Positions 13,819 through 21,866 of a stretch of DNA of 37,299 nt are shown here, piece after piece. Origin of the DNA: Nonomuraea antri (lineage in GTDB: Bacteria; Actinomycetota; Actinomycetes; Streptosporangiales; Streptosporangiaceae); NCBI RefSeq assembly GCF_013283785.1, contig NZ_JABCPZ010000095.1, positions 1 to 37,299 on the forward strand, given 5' to 3'. The notes beneath the pieces are model-generated. The model was not told the DNA's origin and ran no database searches. It was given only the letters and a program-made list of their open reading frames with translations. The first letter of the stretch is position 1. Every line of letters starts with the position of its first letter. A program made the position numbers and the translations under genes.

Positions 13819-15006
13819 ATGTGGTCGCGCGACTTCGTCCTGTTCTTCACCGCACGCACCGTCTCCATGCTGGGCGGGGCGATGATCCCGGTGGCGACCG
13901 CGCTCGGCATGCTCGGCGCCGGTTACACCGAGACCGAGGTGGGCCTGGCGCTGGCCGCGTGGATGGCGCCGATGGCGGCGCTCATCCTGTTCGGCGGCGT
14001 GCTCATGGACCGTTTCACGCCGCGCAGGATGATGGTCGGCGCGGACGTCATCAGGATGCTCACCCAGGCCGGCGTGGGGCTGCTGTTCGCCTCGGGACGG
14101 CCGGCGCTCTGGCAGGTCCTGGTGCTGTCGGCGATCGCGGGCGCGGCGGCCGCCATGTACGTCCCGGGCGTGGCGGGCACGATCCCGCGCGTGTCTGCCG
14201 ACGTGCAGCGGGCCAACGCCACGCTCCGGGTGTCCGAGGCGATCATGCAGTTGCTCGGGCCCGGGCTGTCCGGCGCGCTGATCGGGTTCGCCGGGGCGGG
14301 CGTGGTGTTCGCGGTGGACTCGGCCGGCTTCGGAATCAGCGCGCTGTGCCTGCTGCTCATGCGGGTGCGCGTGCCCGCGTCCGGCGAGGAGCCGGTGTTG
14401 GTGCGGCTGCGCGAGGGCTGGCGGGAGTTCCGCGCCCGCACCTGGATGTGGAGCGTCATCCTGATCTGGGTGATCTTCGGGATCACCCTGTTCGGGCCGC
14501 TGATCCCGCTCGGATCGGCGGTCGTGACCAGTGCGTTCGGACCGGCGGCGTACGGGCTGGTCCTGTCGGCGAGCGGCGCGGGCACGATACTCGGCGGGCT
14601 GGTCGCGCTGCGGGTCAGGCCGTCCAGGCCGCTGGCCGCGGGCGGCGTGGGCATGCTGCTGTTCGCGCTGGAGCCGCTGAGCTTCGCGCTGGACGTGCCG
14701 CTGCCCGTCATCATGGCCGCGCACGTGCTCGGCGGCGCCGGGTGGGCGTTCTGGTCGGTCATGTGGGCGACCAGCGTGCAGACCCTGGTGCCGGCCGACG
14801 CGCTCAACCGGGTCAGCGCGTACGAGATCGGCGGCTCCACCATGTCGGTGCCGATCGGCCAGGTGCTGGCCGGGCCGATGGCCGAACTGGCGGGCAAGCA
14901 GGAGGTGCTCGGGTTCTCAGCCCTGGTCGCGGTGGCCGGCTGCCTGGTCCTGCTATCGGTACGCCCGATTCGTACGGTCCGCCGCGCCGCCGCCGTAAGC
15001 GCATGA
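13819..15006 (+). CDS. MFS transporter (drug-exporter type)
   Basis: 395 residues with about twelve hydrophobic segments. The N-terminus F-V-L-F-F-T-A-R-T-V-S-M-L-G and the loop 2-3 motif G-G-V-L-M-D-R-F-T-P-R-R-M-M match the MFS motif A (G-x-x-x-D-R-x-x-R-R). The repeat in the second half is weaker. A central cytoplasmic loop L-R-E-G-W-R-E-F-R-A-R-T-W-M-W joins the two six-helix halves, as in the MFS_3/enterobactin exporter-like proteins of actinobacteria. It is predicted to be a proton-driven exporter in the cytoplasmic membrane; the substrate is unknown. No clear ribosome site precedes ATG 13819, but overlapping ATGs at 13806-13811 are out of frame. It may be co-transcribed with the methyltransferase upstream. 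Confidence 0.9.
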   Translation: MWSRDFVLFFTARTVSMLGGAMIPVATALGMLGAGYTETEVGLALAAWMAPMAALILFGGVLMDRFTPRRMMVGADVIRMLTQAGVGLLFASGRPALWQVLVLSAIAGAAAAMYVPGVAGTIPRVSADVQRANATLRVSEAIMQLLGPGLSGALIGFAGAGVVFAVDSAGFGISALCLLLMRVRVPASGEEPVLVRLREGWREFRARTWMWSVILIWVIFGITLFGPLIPLGSAVVTSAFGPAAYGLVLSASGAGTILGGLVALRVRPSRPLAAGGVGMLLFALEPLSFALDVPLPVIMAAHVLGGAGWAFWSVMWATSVQTLVPADALNRVSAYEIGGSTMSVPIGQVLAGPMAELAGKQEVLGFSALVAVAGCLVLLSVRPIRTVRRAAAVSA

Positions 15007-15076
15007 GAAGAACAGCTGAAGCGCCCCCCGGCACCGTAGAGCCATCACCACCGAGCTGAACGCAAAGGACGAGCCG

Positions 15077-15616
15077 ATGGCCCCCACCGCCGAGTACGAG
15101 ATCATCCGCACCTTCGACGCCCCCCGCGCCCTGGTGTACGCCGCCTGGACCGAGCCCGAGCACTTCTCCCGCTGGTTCGGCCCGCGCACGCTGGCCACGC
15201 CGATCGGCCGGATCCGCCTGGACGTCCGGCCCGGCGGCGCCTGGCAGGCGACCCTGACCGGCGACGAGGGCTTCGAGGTGACGCTGCGCGGGACCTACCG
15301 CGAGGTCGCCGCGCCCGGGCGGCTGGTCTTCACCACCGGCGACCCCGACGCGCCGGGCGACGGCCCGGCCTCGGTGGTGACGCTGGAGCTGGACGAGAGC
15401 GAGGGCCGGACCACGATGCGGTTCCACCAGTTCGGGGTGAACACCGACCAGGAGCACGCCGAGCAGGCCAGGGCGGGCTGGATCGAGTTCTTCGACCGCC
15501 TGTCGGAGCACCTGGCCGGGCACCTGGCCGGGCACCTGGCCGGGCACCTGGCCGGGCACCCCGCCGACGAGCCGGCCGTGCGCCCGGTCGGCGGGCCCGT
15601 CGCGCGTCCGGCGTGA
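15077..15616 (+). CDS. SRPBCC/AHSA1-type protein with a repetitive C-terminal tail
   Basis: 179 residues from ATG 15077 with AAAGGAC upstream. Residues 1-145 form a START-like helix-grip fold of the AHSA1 type: I-I-R-T-F-D-A-P-R-A-L-V-Y-A-A-W-T-E-P-E-H-F-S-R-W-F-G, D-V-R-P-G-G-A-W and G-W-I-E-F-F-D-R-L-S-E-H-L. Such proteins bind hydrophobic ligands or help clients; in actinobacteria they often sit beside ArsR regulators, which is not the case here. The core family ends at the S-E-H-L helix. The extra tail has four tandem H-L-A-G repeats (12-bp units at 15509-15556) and a low-complexity end rich in P, V, R. The tail probably results from repeat expansion and is unlikely to belong to the fold. 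The gene is convergent with the AfsR-type regulator gene, one base apart. Confidence 0.88.
   Translation: MAPTAEYEIIRTFDAPRALVYAAWTEPEHFSRWFGPRTLATPIGRIRLDVRPGGAWQATLTGDEGFEVTLRGTYREVAAPGRLVFTTGDPDAPGDGPASVVTLELDESEGRTTMRFHQFGVNTDQEHAEQARAGWIEFFDRLSEHLAGHLAGHLAGHLAGHPADEPAVRPVGGPVARPA
15509..15556 (+). repeat. 12-bp coding tandem repeat encoding HLAG, four identical units
   Basis: CACCTGGCCGGG occurs four times in a row without change at 15509, 15521, 15533 and 15545, followed by a partial unit CACC. The repeat is in frame and encodes H-L-A-G. Perfect identity indicates recent expansion. Confidence 0.95.
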
Positions 15617-15617
15617 G

Positions 15618-18600
15618 TCAGATGAGGTCGGCGGCGTCGTCCAGCTTCCTGGCGGCGCCGTCCTCGTACGCGGCCGCGAACGCCGCCTCGCCCAGCGTCG
15701 CGCGGGCCCTGGCGGCGGCGCGGTCGATGTCGGCCTGTTCCGACACGCCCGCCGGCACCTGCACCCGCTCGCGCGCCGCGAACGCCAGCCCGAGCAGCCG
15801 CGCCGCCCGCTCCGCCTCCCTCCTCGCGGCTTCCCCCACCGCAGCTTCCCCCTTTGCCGCCTCTCCCATCGCGGCCTCCCCCATCGCGGCCGAGGCCGAG
15901 GCGATCCCCTCGACGGCGAACGCGGCCGTGCTCGGGTCGCCGACGCGCTGGGCCGCGGCCAGCGCCTCCACGTGCAGTTCCCGGGCCGCGGCCGGATCGC
16001 CGCGCAGCTCAGTGAGGTGGCCGAGCTCGACCAGCGTGCTCGGCAGGTGCAGCGCGGGCTCGACGTCCGCGTTCCTGGGCACGCCTTCGAGCAGCCGCAG
16101 CAGGTGCGTCTCTGCCAGTTCGAGCCGGCCGGCCCGGCGGGCGGAGAAGGCCAGGCCCATCTCGGCCATGGCCTCGCCCTCCCGGTATCCCTGCCCGACC
16201 GCCAGCGTCCTGGCCCGCTCGCAGAACTCCATGGCCCGCTCGTAGTCGCCGGTGTTCATCGCGGTCCAGCCGAGCCAGGCGGTGCGGGTGGCCACGGTGG
16301 ACCACAGCCCCAGGTCCTCGGCCAGGCGCAACCCCTCGCCGAACAGCCGCGCCGCGCCCTCGGCGTCGCCGGTCATCTCGGCCAGCCCGGCCAGCCATTC
16401 GGTGGCCTGCAGCCGTCCCCACTGGTCGCCGAGCGACTCGAACAGCCGGGCGCTCTCGCCGCCGTCGCGTTCCAGCGCCTCGATGTCCCTGCGGGTGAAC
16501 GCCTCCATCGCCCGCCTGCTCAGCGCGGCCGCGATCCCCCACCGGTCGCCGGTCGCGCGGAACGTGGCCAGCGCCCGGTTCACCAGTTCCTGGCTCGTCG
16601 GCAGGTCGGGCACGAACCTGGCGGCGAACAACTCGGCCCTGGCCCGCTCGCCGGGGTCGGCGACGGCGTCGAGCACCGGCCGCCAGTCGGCCCGCTCGCC
16701 ACGCATCAGGGCGAACCCGGCGTGCCAGGCCGCAGCCCTGGCGTGTTCCGGCCCGTCCTGAGGGCCGGAGCGCAGCGCGGACTCCAGCTCCCGCATGGCC
16801 TCGGCCGGCCTGCCGCGCAGGAACCAGTACCAGGCCAGCGCGTTCACCAGCGTCAGCGACTCCGGCCGGCCGGCCGCCGCGCCGAGCGCCGCACGCAGGT
16901 TGGCGGACTCGGCGTCCAGGCGCGGCAGCCACTCCCGCTGCCCGCCGCCGTACAGCTCGGGCTCCGCCCGCCGGGCCAGGTCCAGGTAGTGGCGCAGGTG
17001 CGCCTCGCGGACGCCGTCCAGCTCGCCGGCCTCGGCCAGCCGCGCCAGGCAGTACTCCGACACCGATTCGAGCAGCCGGTACCGCACCCCGGACGGGCCT
17101 TCTGTCACGGTCACCAGCGAGCGGTCGACCAGCCTGGCCAGCAGGTCGAGCACGTCGAGATCGGCGTCGCCGCAGACGGATTCCGCCGACTCCAGCGTGC
17201 AGCCGTCGCGGTGCACGGCCAGCCTGCGCAGCACCCGCCGTTCGTCCTCGGACAGCAGCTCCCAGCTCCAGTCGATCACCGCGAGCAGCGTCTGCTGGCG
17301 GGCCGGGGCGCCGCGCCGGCCGGTTGCCAGCAGCTTGAACCGGTCGTCGAGCCGGTCGGCCACGCCCTGGACACCGAGCGCCCGCACCCGCGTGGCGGCC
17401 AGCTCCAGCGCGAGCGGCAGCCCGTCCAGGCGGCGGCAGATCTGCGCGACGGCCTGCGCGTTGCCCGCGTCGAGCGCGAAGCCGCGAGCGGCCGCCGCGG
17501 CCCTGGTCACGAACAGCCGGACCGCGTCCGACCTGGCCATGAGCGCCGGGTCGTGGGTCGTGGGCACGTCGAGCGGCGGCACCTGCCAGGCCACCTCGCC
17601 GGCCACGGCGAGCGGTTCCCTGCTGGTGGCCAGGACGCGCAGTCCGGGCGCGGCCCGCAGCAGCAGCTCGGTCAGCTCGGCGACCGGCTCGACCAGATGC
17701 TCGCAGTTGTCCAGCACGAGCAGCAGCCGCCTGGACCGCAGCGCCGCGGCCAGCCGGTCCTCGGGGGCGGCGGGCGCGCCGTCCTCCTTGATGTCCAGCG
17801 CGGCCATCACGGCCTCGGCCGGCGACCCCTCCGTAGGGGCCAGCTCGACCAGCCACGCGCCGTCCTCGAACGCCTCGACCAGCCGGGACGCGGTCTCCAG
17901 CGCCAGCCTGGTCTTGCCGACCCCGCCCGGGCCGGTGAGCGTGACCAGCCGCTCCTCCTGGAGCAACGCGCCGAGCTCGGCCACCGCGCCGTCGCGGCCG
18001 ATGAGCCTGCTGACGGCGGCGGGCAGGTTCGTGACGGGCCGCTCGGCCGGGACGCTCAGCGCCGGGTCCTGGCCGAGTATCGCCTGGTGCAGCGCGACCA
18101 GGTCGGGCCCGGGGTCGAGGCCGAGCTCGTCGGCCAGGCGCTCGCGCAGCTCGGCGTAGCTGGCCAGGGCCTCGCTCTGGCGTCCGGACCGGTACAGGGC
18201 CCGCATGTGCACCGCGCGCAGCCGTTCCCTGAGCGGGTGCGCGGCCACCAGCTCGCCCAGCTCCCCCGCGAGCAGGCCGTGCTCACCCAGCTCCAGCCGG
18301 GCCTCGGCGTGCTGCTCCAGCGCCGACAGCCGCTGCTCGCCCAGCCGGACGATCGCCGACCTGGTGTACTCCTCGTCGGCGAAGTCCGCGAAGGCCGGCC
18401 CGCGCCACAGCGCCAGCGCGTCGGCCAGCAGCCCGGCCCTGGCCCGCGGGCTCCCCGCGGACTCGGCCCGCGCGAGCAGGTCGGCGAAGCGGGCGGCGTC
18501 GAGCGTGCCCGGGTCGGGCCGCAGCAGGTAGCCGGGGGCGCGGGAGACGACGAGGTTCTTGCCGCCCGGCTCGGCGTCCTCCAGCGCCTTGCGGAGCTGG

Positions 18601-18803
18601 GAGACGCGCACCTGCAGCGCGCCCGGCGGGTTGGCCGGCGGCTGCTCGCCCCACAGGTCGTCGATCAGCCGGTCGACGGAGACCGGGTGTCCGTCGTGCA
18701 CGAGCAGGTCGGCGAGCAGCGCCCGCACCTTCAGCCCGGGGATCGCGACCGGCTCCCCCGCGTCGGTCCAGACGGCCAGCGGACCAAGCACCCCAAAACG
18801 CAT
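15618..18803 (-). CDS. AfsR/SARP family transcriptional activator with NB-ARC ATPase and TPR-like C-terminus
   Basis: 1061 residues from ATG 18803, which has AAGGTGA five bases upstream. Residues 1-95 are an OmpR-like winged helix (F-G-V-L-G-P-L-A-V-W, L-R-A-L-L-A-D-L-L type, then V-D-R-L-I-D-D-L-W-G-E and V-S-Q-L-R-K-A-L); 100-245 are the bacterial transcriptional activator domain; residues 291-298 carry the Walker A motif G-P-G-G-V-G-K-T of an NB-ARC/AAA-type STAND ATPase, with L-L-L-V-L-D-N-C-E-H as Walker B and a later G-L-P-L-A-L-E-L motif. The C-terminal ~450 residues consist of helical TPR-like repeats. Such proteins activate antibiotic or developmental genes after ligand- and ATP-dependent oligomerisation, usually by binding heptameric direct repeats. 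No biosynthetic cluster is adjacent. An A-x-G-E-A repeat lies near the C-terminus. Confidence 0.93.
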   Translation of the reverse strand: MRFGVLGPLAVWTDAGEPVAIPGLKVRALLADLLVHDGHPVSVDRLIDDLWGEQPPANPPGALQVRVSQLRKALEDAEPGGKNLVVSRAPGYLLRPDPGTLDAARFADLLARAESAGSPRARAGLLADALALWRGPAFADFADEEYTRSAIVRLGEQRLSALEQHAEARLELGEHGLLAGELGELVAAHPLRERLRAVHMRALYRSGRQSEALASYAELRERLADELGLDPGPDLVALHQAILGQDPALSVPAERPVTNLPAAVSRLIGRDGAVAELGALLQEERLVTLTGPGGVGKTRLALETASRLVEAFEDGAWLVELAPTEGSPAEAVMAALDIKEDGAPAAPEDRLAAALRSRRLLLVLDNCEHLVEPVAELTELLLRAAPGLRVLATSREPLAVAGEVAWQVPPLDVPTTHDPALMARSDAVRLFVTRAAAAARGFALDAGNAQAVAQICRRLDGLPLALELAATRVRALGVQGVADRLDDRFKLLATGRRGAPARQQTLLAVIDWSWELLSEDERRVLRRLAVHRDGCTLESAESVCGDADLDVLDLLARLVDRSLVTVTEGPSGVRYRLLESVSEYCLARLAEAGELDGVREAHLRHYLDLARRAEPELYGGGQREWLPRLDAESANLRAALGAAAGRPESLTLVNALAWYWFLRGRPAEAMRELESALRSGPQDGPEHARAAAWHAGFALMRGERADWRPVLDAVADPGERARAELFAARFVPDLPTSQELVNRALATFRATGDRWGIAAALSRRAMEAFTRRDIEALERDGGESARLFESLGDQWGRLQATEWLAGLAEMTGDAEGAARLFGEGLRLAEDLGLWSTVATRTAWLGWTAMNTGDYERAMEFCERARTLAVGQGYREGEAMAEMGLAFSARRAGRLELAETHLLRLLEGVPRNADVEPALHLPSTLVELGHLTELRGDPAAARELHVEALAAAQRVGDPSTAAFAVEGIASASAAMGEAAMGEAAKGEAAVGEAARREAERAARLLGLAFAARERVQVPAGVSEQADIDRAAARARATLGEAAFAAAYEDGAARKLDDAADLI
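15828..15887 (-). repeat. 15-bp coding tandem repeat (AxGEA) in the AfsR-type gene, four units
   Basis: Four degenerate 15-bp units start at 15828, 15843, 15858 and 15873 (+ strand form ggcctcccccatcgc) and encode, on the minus strand, A-M-G-E-A twice, then A-K-G-E-A and A-V-G-E-A. They fall in a loop between TPR-like helices near the C-terminus. The unit is a multiple of three, so copy changes keep the frame. Confidence 0.85.
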
Positions 18804-18850
18804 GCCCGTCACCTTATGTGCCCGGGGATCGTTCGCGGTCGGATCCCGTA

Positions 18851-18930
18851 CGGGGCCCTCAGGTCTGGTGCGGGGCCCTCAGGCCCTCAGGTCTGGTGCG
18901 GGGCCCTCAGGCCCTCAGGTCTGGTGCGGG
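18851..18930 (-). repeat. Direct repeats (20 + 28 + 28 bp) duplicating the 3' end of the MazG-like gene, each able to form a hairpin
   Basis: Units begin CGGGGCCCTCAGG at 18851, 18871 and 18899, with a partial fourth at 18927. The last full unit contains the stop codon and last codons (A-P-H-Q-T-stop) of the MazG-like gene, so downstream copies are duplications of the gene's end. On the minus strand the 28-bp units contain GGGCC-TGAG-GGCCC, a 5-bp stem with a 4-base loop, and the repeats can also pair with each other. Position (after mazG, before the AfsR-type gene start at 18803) fits a multi-hairpin terminator, but slippage DNA is an equally good explanation. Confidence 0.8.
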
Positions 18931-19268
18931 GCCTTCCTGGCCGAGCCGCGGTAGCGGTCGGCGGCGTAGCGCTGCTCGTTCTCGTCCAGCTTGTCGTGGG
19001 CCGCCTCGACCAGGTCGACGCCGAGCACGTCGGCCAGGCGTACCAGGTAGAGGGTCACGTCGGCCAGCTCGCCGCGGATCCTGGCCAGCTCGTCGGGCGC
19101 GGGCCGGCGCGACTCGTCGGCGGTCAGCCACTGGAACTCCGCCACCAGCTCGCCGACCTCGCCGGCCAGCGCCATGGCCAGGTTCTTCGGGGTGTGGAAC
19201 TGCTCCCAGTCTCTGGCCCGCGCGAACTCCCGCATCCGGGCCGTCAACTCCGCCACGTCCGTCGTCAC
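18915..19268 (-). CDS. MazG-like nucleotide pyrophosphohydrolase (dCTPase/RS21-C6 type)
   Basis: 117 residues from a GTG at 19268. The sequence is all-helical: F-A-R-A-R-D-W-E-Q-F-H-T-P-K-N-L-A-M-A-L typical start, then the metal-binding motif G-E-V-G-E-L-V-A-E-F-Q-W (E-x-x-E) and the second motif E-L-A-D-V-T-L-Y-L-V-R-L-A-D (E-x-x-D). This arrangement matches the short, single-domain RS21-C6/DCTPP1-like group, which hydrolyses (d)NTPs to the monophosphate plus pyrophosphate with Mg2+, removing non-canonical nucleotides such as 5-modified dCTP. The last codons lie in a direct repeat, so the C-terminal tail K-A-P-H-Q-T may be variable. It is in line with the maleylpyruvate isomerase-type gene 22 bp upstream and likely shares its transcript. 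Confidence 0.88.
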   Translation of the reverse strand: MTTDVAELTARMREFARARDWEQFHTPKNLAMALAGEVGELVAEFQWLTADESRRPAPDELARIRGELADVTLYLVRLADVLGVDLVEAAHDKLDENEQRYAADRYRGSARKAPHQT

Positions 19269-19290
19269 GCCAACCGACCTTACCCGTCGG

Positions 19291-20049
19291 CTACGTGGTC
19301 ACCTCGCCCAGCAGCTCGCGCAGCAGGTCGGCGGGGGCGCGGTCGCCGCCGAACGTCAGCGCGTCGCCGGACGCGCGCCGCCACGACCACAGCAGCACGT
19401 CCTGGGGCCGGCCCGCGACCGAGGCGGCCGCCGGCCCGTCGGCGATGACCTCGACGCCGGTCTTCGCCGGGCGCACCGTCCAGCGGCCGGGCCCCGCCTC
19501 AATCGCGACGGCTCGCGGGTCGCGGGTGAGCCGGTCCCCGAAGTCCTCCGGCCACTTGCCGGTGTAGAAGGCGAGCATCGTCACCAGCACCTCGTCGATG
19601 CCGTCGATGGCCAGGTCGTCCGGGATCGGCGCGATCGGCACGCGCTGGGCCAGCTCGGCGTCCACCCGGTGGACGACCGTCTCCAGGGCCATCCTGCGGG
19701 CCCAGAAGCCGATCGTCTGGTCCGGGTCGTACCAGGTCACGGCGGTCTCGTCCGGTGCGCGGGCGGACAGTTCGGCCGTCAGGTCCGCCAGCGACCGCTC
19801 CAGGTGCGCGACCGGACCTTCGCTCCCCTGCTCCGGCGGCCACTGCTCCGGCCAGGCGCCGCCGCGGATCGTCTCGACCTTGTGCTGGTAGACGAGCGCC
19901 ACGTGCCGCAGCAGGTCGCCCGCGCGCCACTCGGGGCAGGTGGGCACCGGCGCGTCGAGGTCGCGGCCGCCGATCTCCCGCAGCCTGACGGCCTCGCGGG
20001 CGAGGTGGTCGAGGTAGCGCTCGGGCGACAGGCGGGCAGGAGGGGCCAT
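19291..20049 (-). CDS. Maleylpyruvate isomerase family mycothiol-dependent enzyme
   Basis: 252 residues. The N-terminal DinB-like helical bundle (MDMPI_N) shows P-T-C-P-E-W-R-A-G-D-L-L-R-H-V, with the metal-binding His in the D-L-L-x-H helix, and R-R-M-A-L-E-T-V-V-H-R-V-D-A-E, where H and E/D are the further metal ligands. A C-terminal MDMPI_C-like domain follows (W-T-V-R-P, A-S-V-A-G-R-P-Q-D-V-L-L-W). Family members use mycothiol, the actinobacterial thiol, for cis-trans isomerisation or thiol transfer; the substrate here is unknown. It is divergent from the Ser/Thr kinase gene and upstream of the MazG-like gene on the same strand. Confidence 0.9.
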   Translation of the reverse strand: MAPPARLSPERYLDHLAREAVRLREIGGRDLDAPVPTCPEWRAGDLLRHVALVYQHKVETIRGGAWPEQWPPEQGSEGPVAHLERSLADLTAELSARAPDETAVTWYDPDQTIGFWARRMALETVVHRVDAELAQRVPIAPIPDDLAIDGIDEVLVTMLAFYTGKWPEDFGDRLTRDPRAVAIEAGPGRWTVRPAKTGVEVIADGPAAASVAGRPQDVLLWSWRRASGDALTFGGDRAPADLLRELLGEVTT

Positions 20050-20135
20050 CCGGCCATGGAAACACGAAACACCGACAATCCGAACGAATGCCGTGATCCA
20101 CCTGAATCGCCCGGTCTACCGGTACGCTTCCGCGA

Positions 20136-21788
20136 GTGTCCGGATTATCGGTGCCCGGCTACGAGATCAAGGGCGTTCTCGGGCGGGGCGGTTTCGGTGT
20201 GGTCTACCTCGCCCTGCAGTCCGCCGTCGGCCGCGAGGTGGCGCTCAAGGTGGACAACCGGCTGCTGCTGTCCGACCACGACAGACGCCGGTTCCTGCGC
20301 GAGGTGACGGCGGCCGGGGCGCTGACCGGGCATCCGCACGTGGTGCCCGTCTACGACGCGGGCGTGCTGCCTGACGGGCGGCCGTACCTGGTGCTCGAAC
20401 CGTGTCCGGGCGGCTCGCTGTCGGGGCGCCTGCTGTCGCCGCCCGACGTGCGCGACGTCGGGGTGCGCGTCGCCGACGCGCTGGCCGCCGCGCACGCGCA
20501 GGGCGTGCTGCACCGGGACGTGAAACCGGCCAACCTGCTGATCAACCGGTACGGCCAGGTCGCGCTGTCCGACTTCGGGCTGGCCGCGATGCCCTCCGCG
20601 GGCCCGGCGGCCGGTCTCTCCTGGGGGTCGGAGGCGGCGTCGGTGACCCGGGAGTCGCCGAGCGCCGCCTACGCGCCGCCCGAGGCGTTCGAGCTGACCG
20701 AGCCGACCCCGGCCGGTGACGTGTACGCCCTGGCGGCCACGCTGTACACGCTGCTGACCGGGCGGCCGCCGCGCTTCCCCGAGGGCGGCGCGCCGAACCT
20801 GGCGATGATCCTGGCGCTGCACCGCAGGCCCGTACCCGACGTGCCGGGGGTGCCCGACGAGCTCATGGCGGTGCTGCGCGAGGCCCTGGCCACCGACCCG
20901 CGCCGGCGCACGCCGAGCGCCGCCGCCTTCCGCGACGCACTGTCCGCCCTGCCGCTGTCCCCGCTGTCCGCGCAGTCCCCGCTGTCCGCGCCTTCGGAGG
21001 TCCCCGCCGCGCACCCGACCGGACGGGCGCCAGAGAGCGCGACGGAGCGGGCGGCAGGTGGAGCGACAGAGCGGGTGACAGGGCGAGCGGCGGGACGGGC
21101 GACGGGCGGAGCGATGGAGCGGGCGACAGAGCGGGCGACAAGGCGGGCATCAGGGCGGGCACCGGAGAGGGCGGCGGAACCGGCTGGGCGTGGCACGCCC
21201 AGGACGCTGCTTCTCGGCGCGGCCGCCGTGGCGCTGGCCGTCGCGGTCAGCGTCATCGTGACCGTCCGCCCCGGTGTGGCCGAGCCCACCGACCGGACGA
21301 AGGCCGCCGCGCAGCCCACGCGCACCCCCGCGCCCACGCCCGCTCCCACGCTCACTCCCGCGCGCCCGGCCACGCACACCGAGAACTGCCCGGCCGCCCG
21401 GATACGCGGCGGCGGCGCGGCCTGCCTGTCGGAGCCCGAGTGCTGGGCGGCCCGCCCGGCGGCGACCGGCGGCAGCGCCGCGGCCGGACGGCTGAGCTGC
21501 GCGGAGCCGCACGCCTGGGAGACGTTCGCGATCGCGCCCGTCCCGGCGAACTCCCGCCTCACGCCCGGCCTGGCGCGGCACCCGACCGTGCGGCGAGTGT
21601 GCTCGCGCACGGTCCTGCTGGCCACCAGGACGACCGCCGCCCGCAGGCACCCGGCGAACGCCTGGACGGTCAAGGTCATGCCGCCCTCGCGCGCGCAGTT
21701 CGCGGCCGGCGTCCGTGACTACCGCTGCCTGGGCAGACTGACCGGCGAGCAGGAGACCCGGGGCACGTTCTTCCACCGCACCGGCTGA
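20136..21788 (+). CDS. Membrane Ser/Thr protein kinase with extracellular septum-formation-like domain
   Basis: 550 residues from GTG 20136. The kinase domain (about 9-270) has the glycine loop G-R-G-G-F-G-V-V, Lys38 in V-A-L-K-V, L-H-R-D128-V-K-P-A-N-L-L, D146-F-G and an A-P-P-E motif, so all catalytic residues are present. The activation segment has several Ser/Thr (S-V-T-R-E-S-P-S). A low-complexity Arg/Ala/Thr/Glu-rich linker (about 295-350, many E-R-A-T/G-R-A repeats) leads to a transmembrane helix (357-377), a Pro/Thr-rich stalk and a Cys-containing extracellular domain (N-C-P, A-A-C-L, E-C-W, L-S-C-A-E-P-H-A-W-E-T-F, V-C-S, Y-R-C-L-G) resembling Septum_form domains. It would sense an external or cell-wall signal and phosphorylate intracellular targets. 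It is monocistronic. Confidence 0.9.
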   Translation: MSGLSVPGYEIKGVLGRGGFGVVYLALQSAVGREVALKVDNRLLLSDHDRRRFLREVTAAGALTGHPHVVPVYDAGVLPDGRPYLVLEPCPGGSLSGRLLSPPDVRDVGVRVADALAAAHAQGVLHRDVKPANLLINRYGQVALSDFGLAAMPSAGPAAGLSWGSEAASVTRESPSAAYAPPEAFELTEPTPAGDVYALAATLYTLLTGRPPRFPEGGAPNLAMILALHRRPVPDVPGVPDELMAVLREALATDPRRRTPSAAAFRDALSALPLSPLSAQSPLSAPSEVPAAHPTGRAPESATERAAGGATERVTGRAAGRATGGAMERATERATRRASGRAPERAAEPAGRGTPRTLLLGAAAVALAVAVSVIVTVRPGVAEPTDRTKAAAQPTRTPAPTPAPTLTPARPATHTENCPAARIRGGGAACLSEPECWAARPAATGGSAAAGRLSCAEPHAWETFAIAPVPANSRLTPGLARHPTVRRVCSRTVLLATRTTAARRHPANAWTVKVMPPSRAQFAAGVRDYRCLGRLTGEQETRGTFFHRTG

Positions 21789-21861
21789 CCGCACCCGCTG
21801 ACCGTGCCCGCAGACCGCGCCCACTGACCGCACCCGCTGACCGCACCCACCGATCCCGCCC
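21784..21861. repeat. 13-bp tandem repeat at the 3' end of the kinase gene, six units
   Basis: Units of 13 bp with consensus GCTGACCGCACCC start at 21784, 21797, 21810, 21823, 21836 and 21849; the first contains the kinase stop codon (21786-21788). Those at 21784 and 21836 are identical. The array fills the gap between the convergent kinase and LacI genes and is non-coding. The unit is not a multiple of three, consistent with its position after the stop codon. Confidence 0.88.
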
Positions 21862-21866
21862 ACTGA

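Noticed and set aside
18851..18930. CRISPR-like direct repeats
   Set aside because: The 28-bp units are directly adjacent with no spacers, contain the end of a gene, and no cas gene is present.
15972..19448. Very long open frame (over 1100 codons) on the + strand opposite the AfsR-type regulator and MazG-like genes
   Set aside because: It is the mirror of a real high-GC coding frame: its product is low-complexity and rich in Gln, Arg, Pro and Gly, and the minus strand encodes clear SARP/NB-ARC and MazG motifs.
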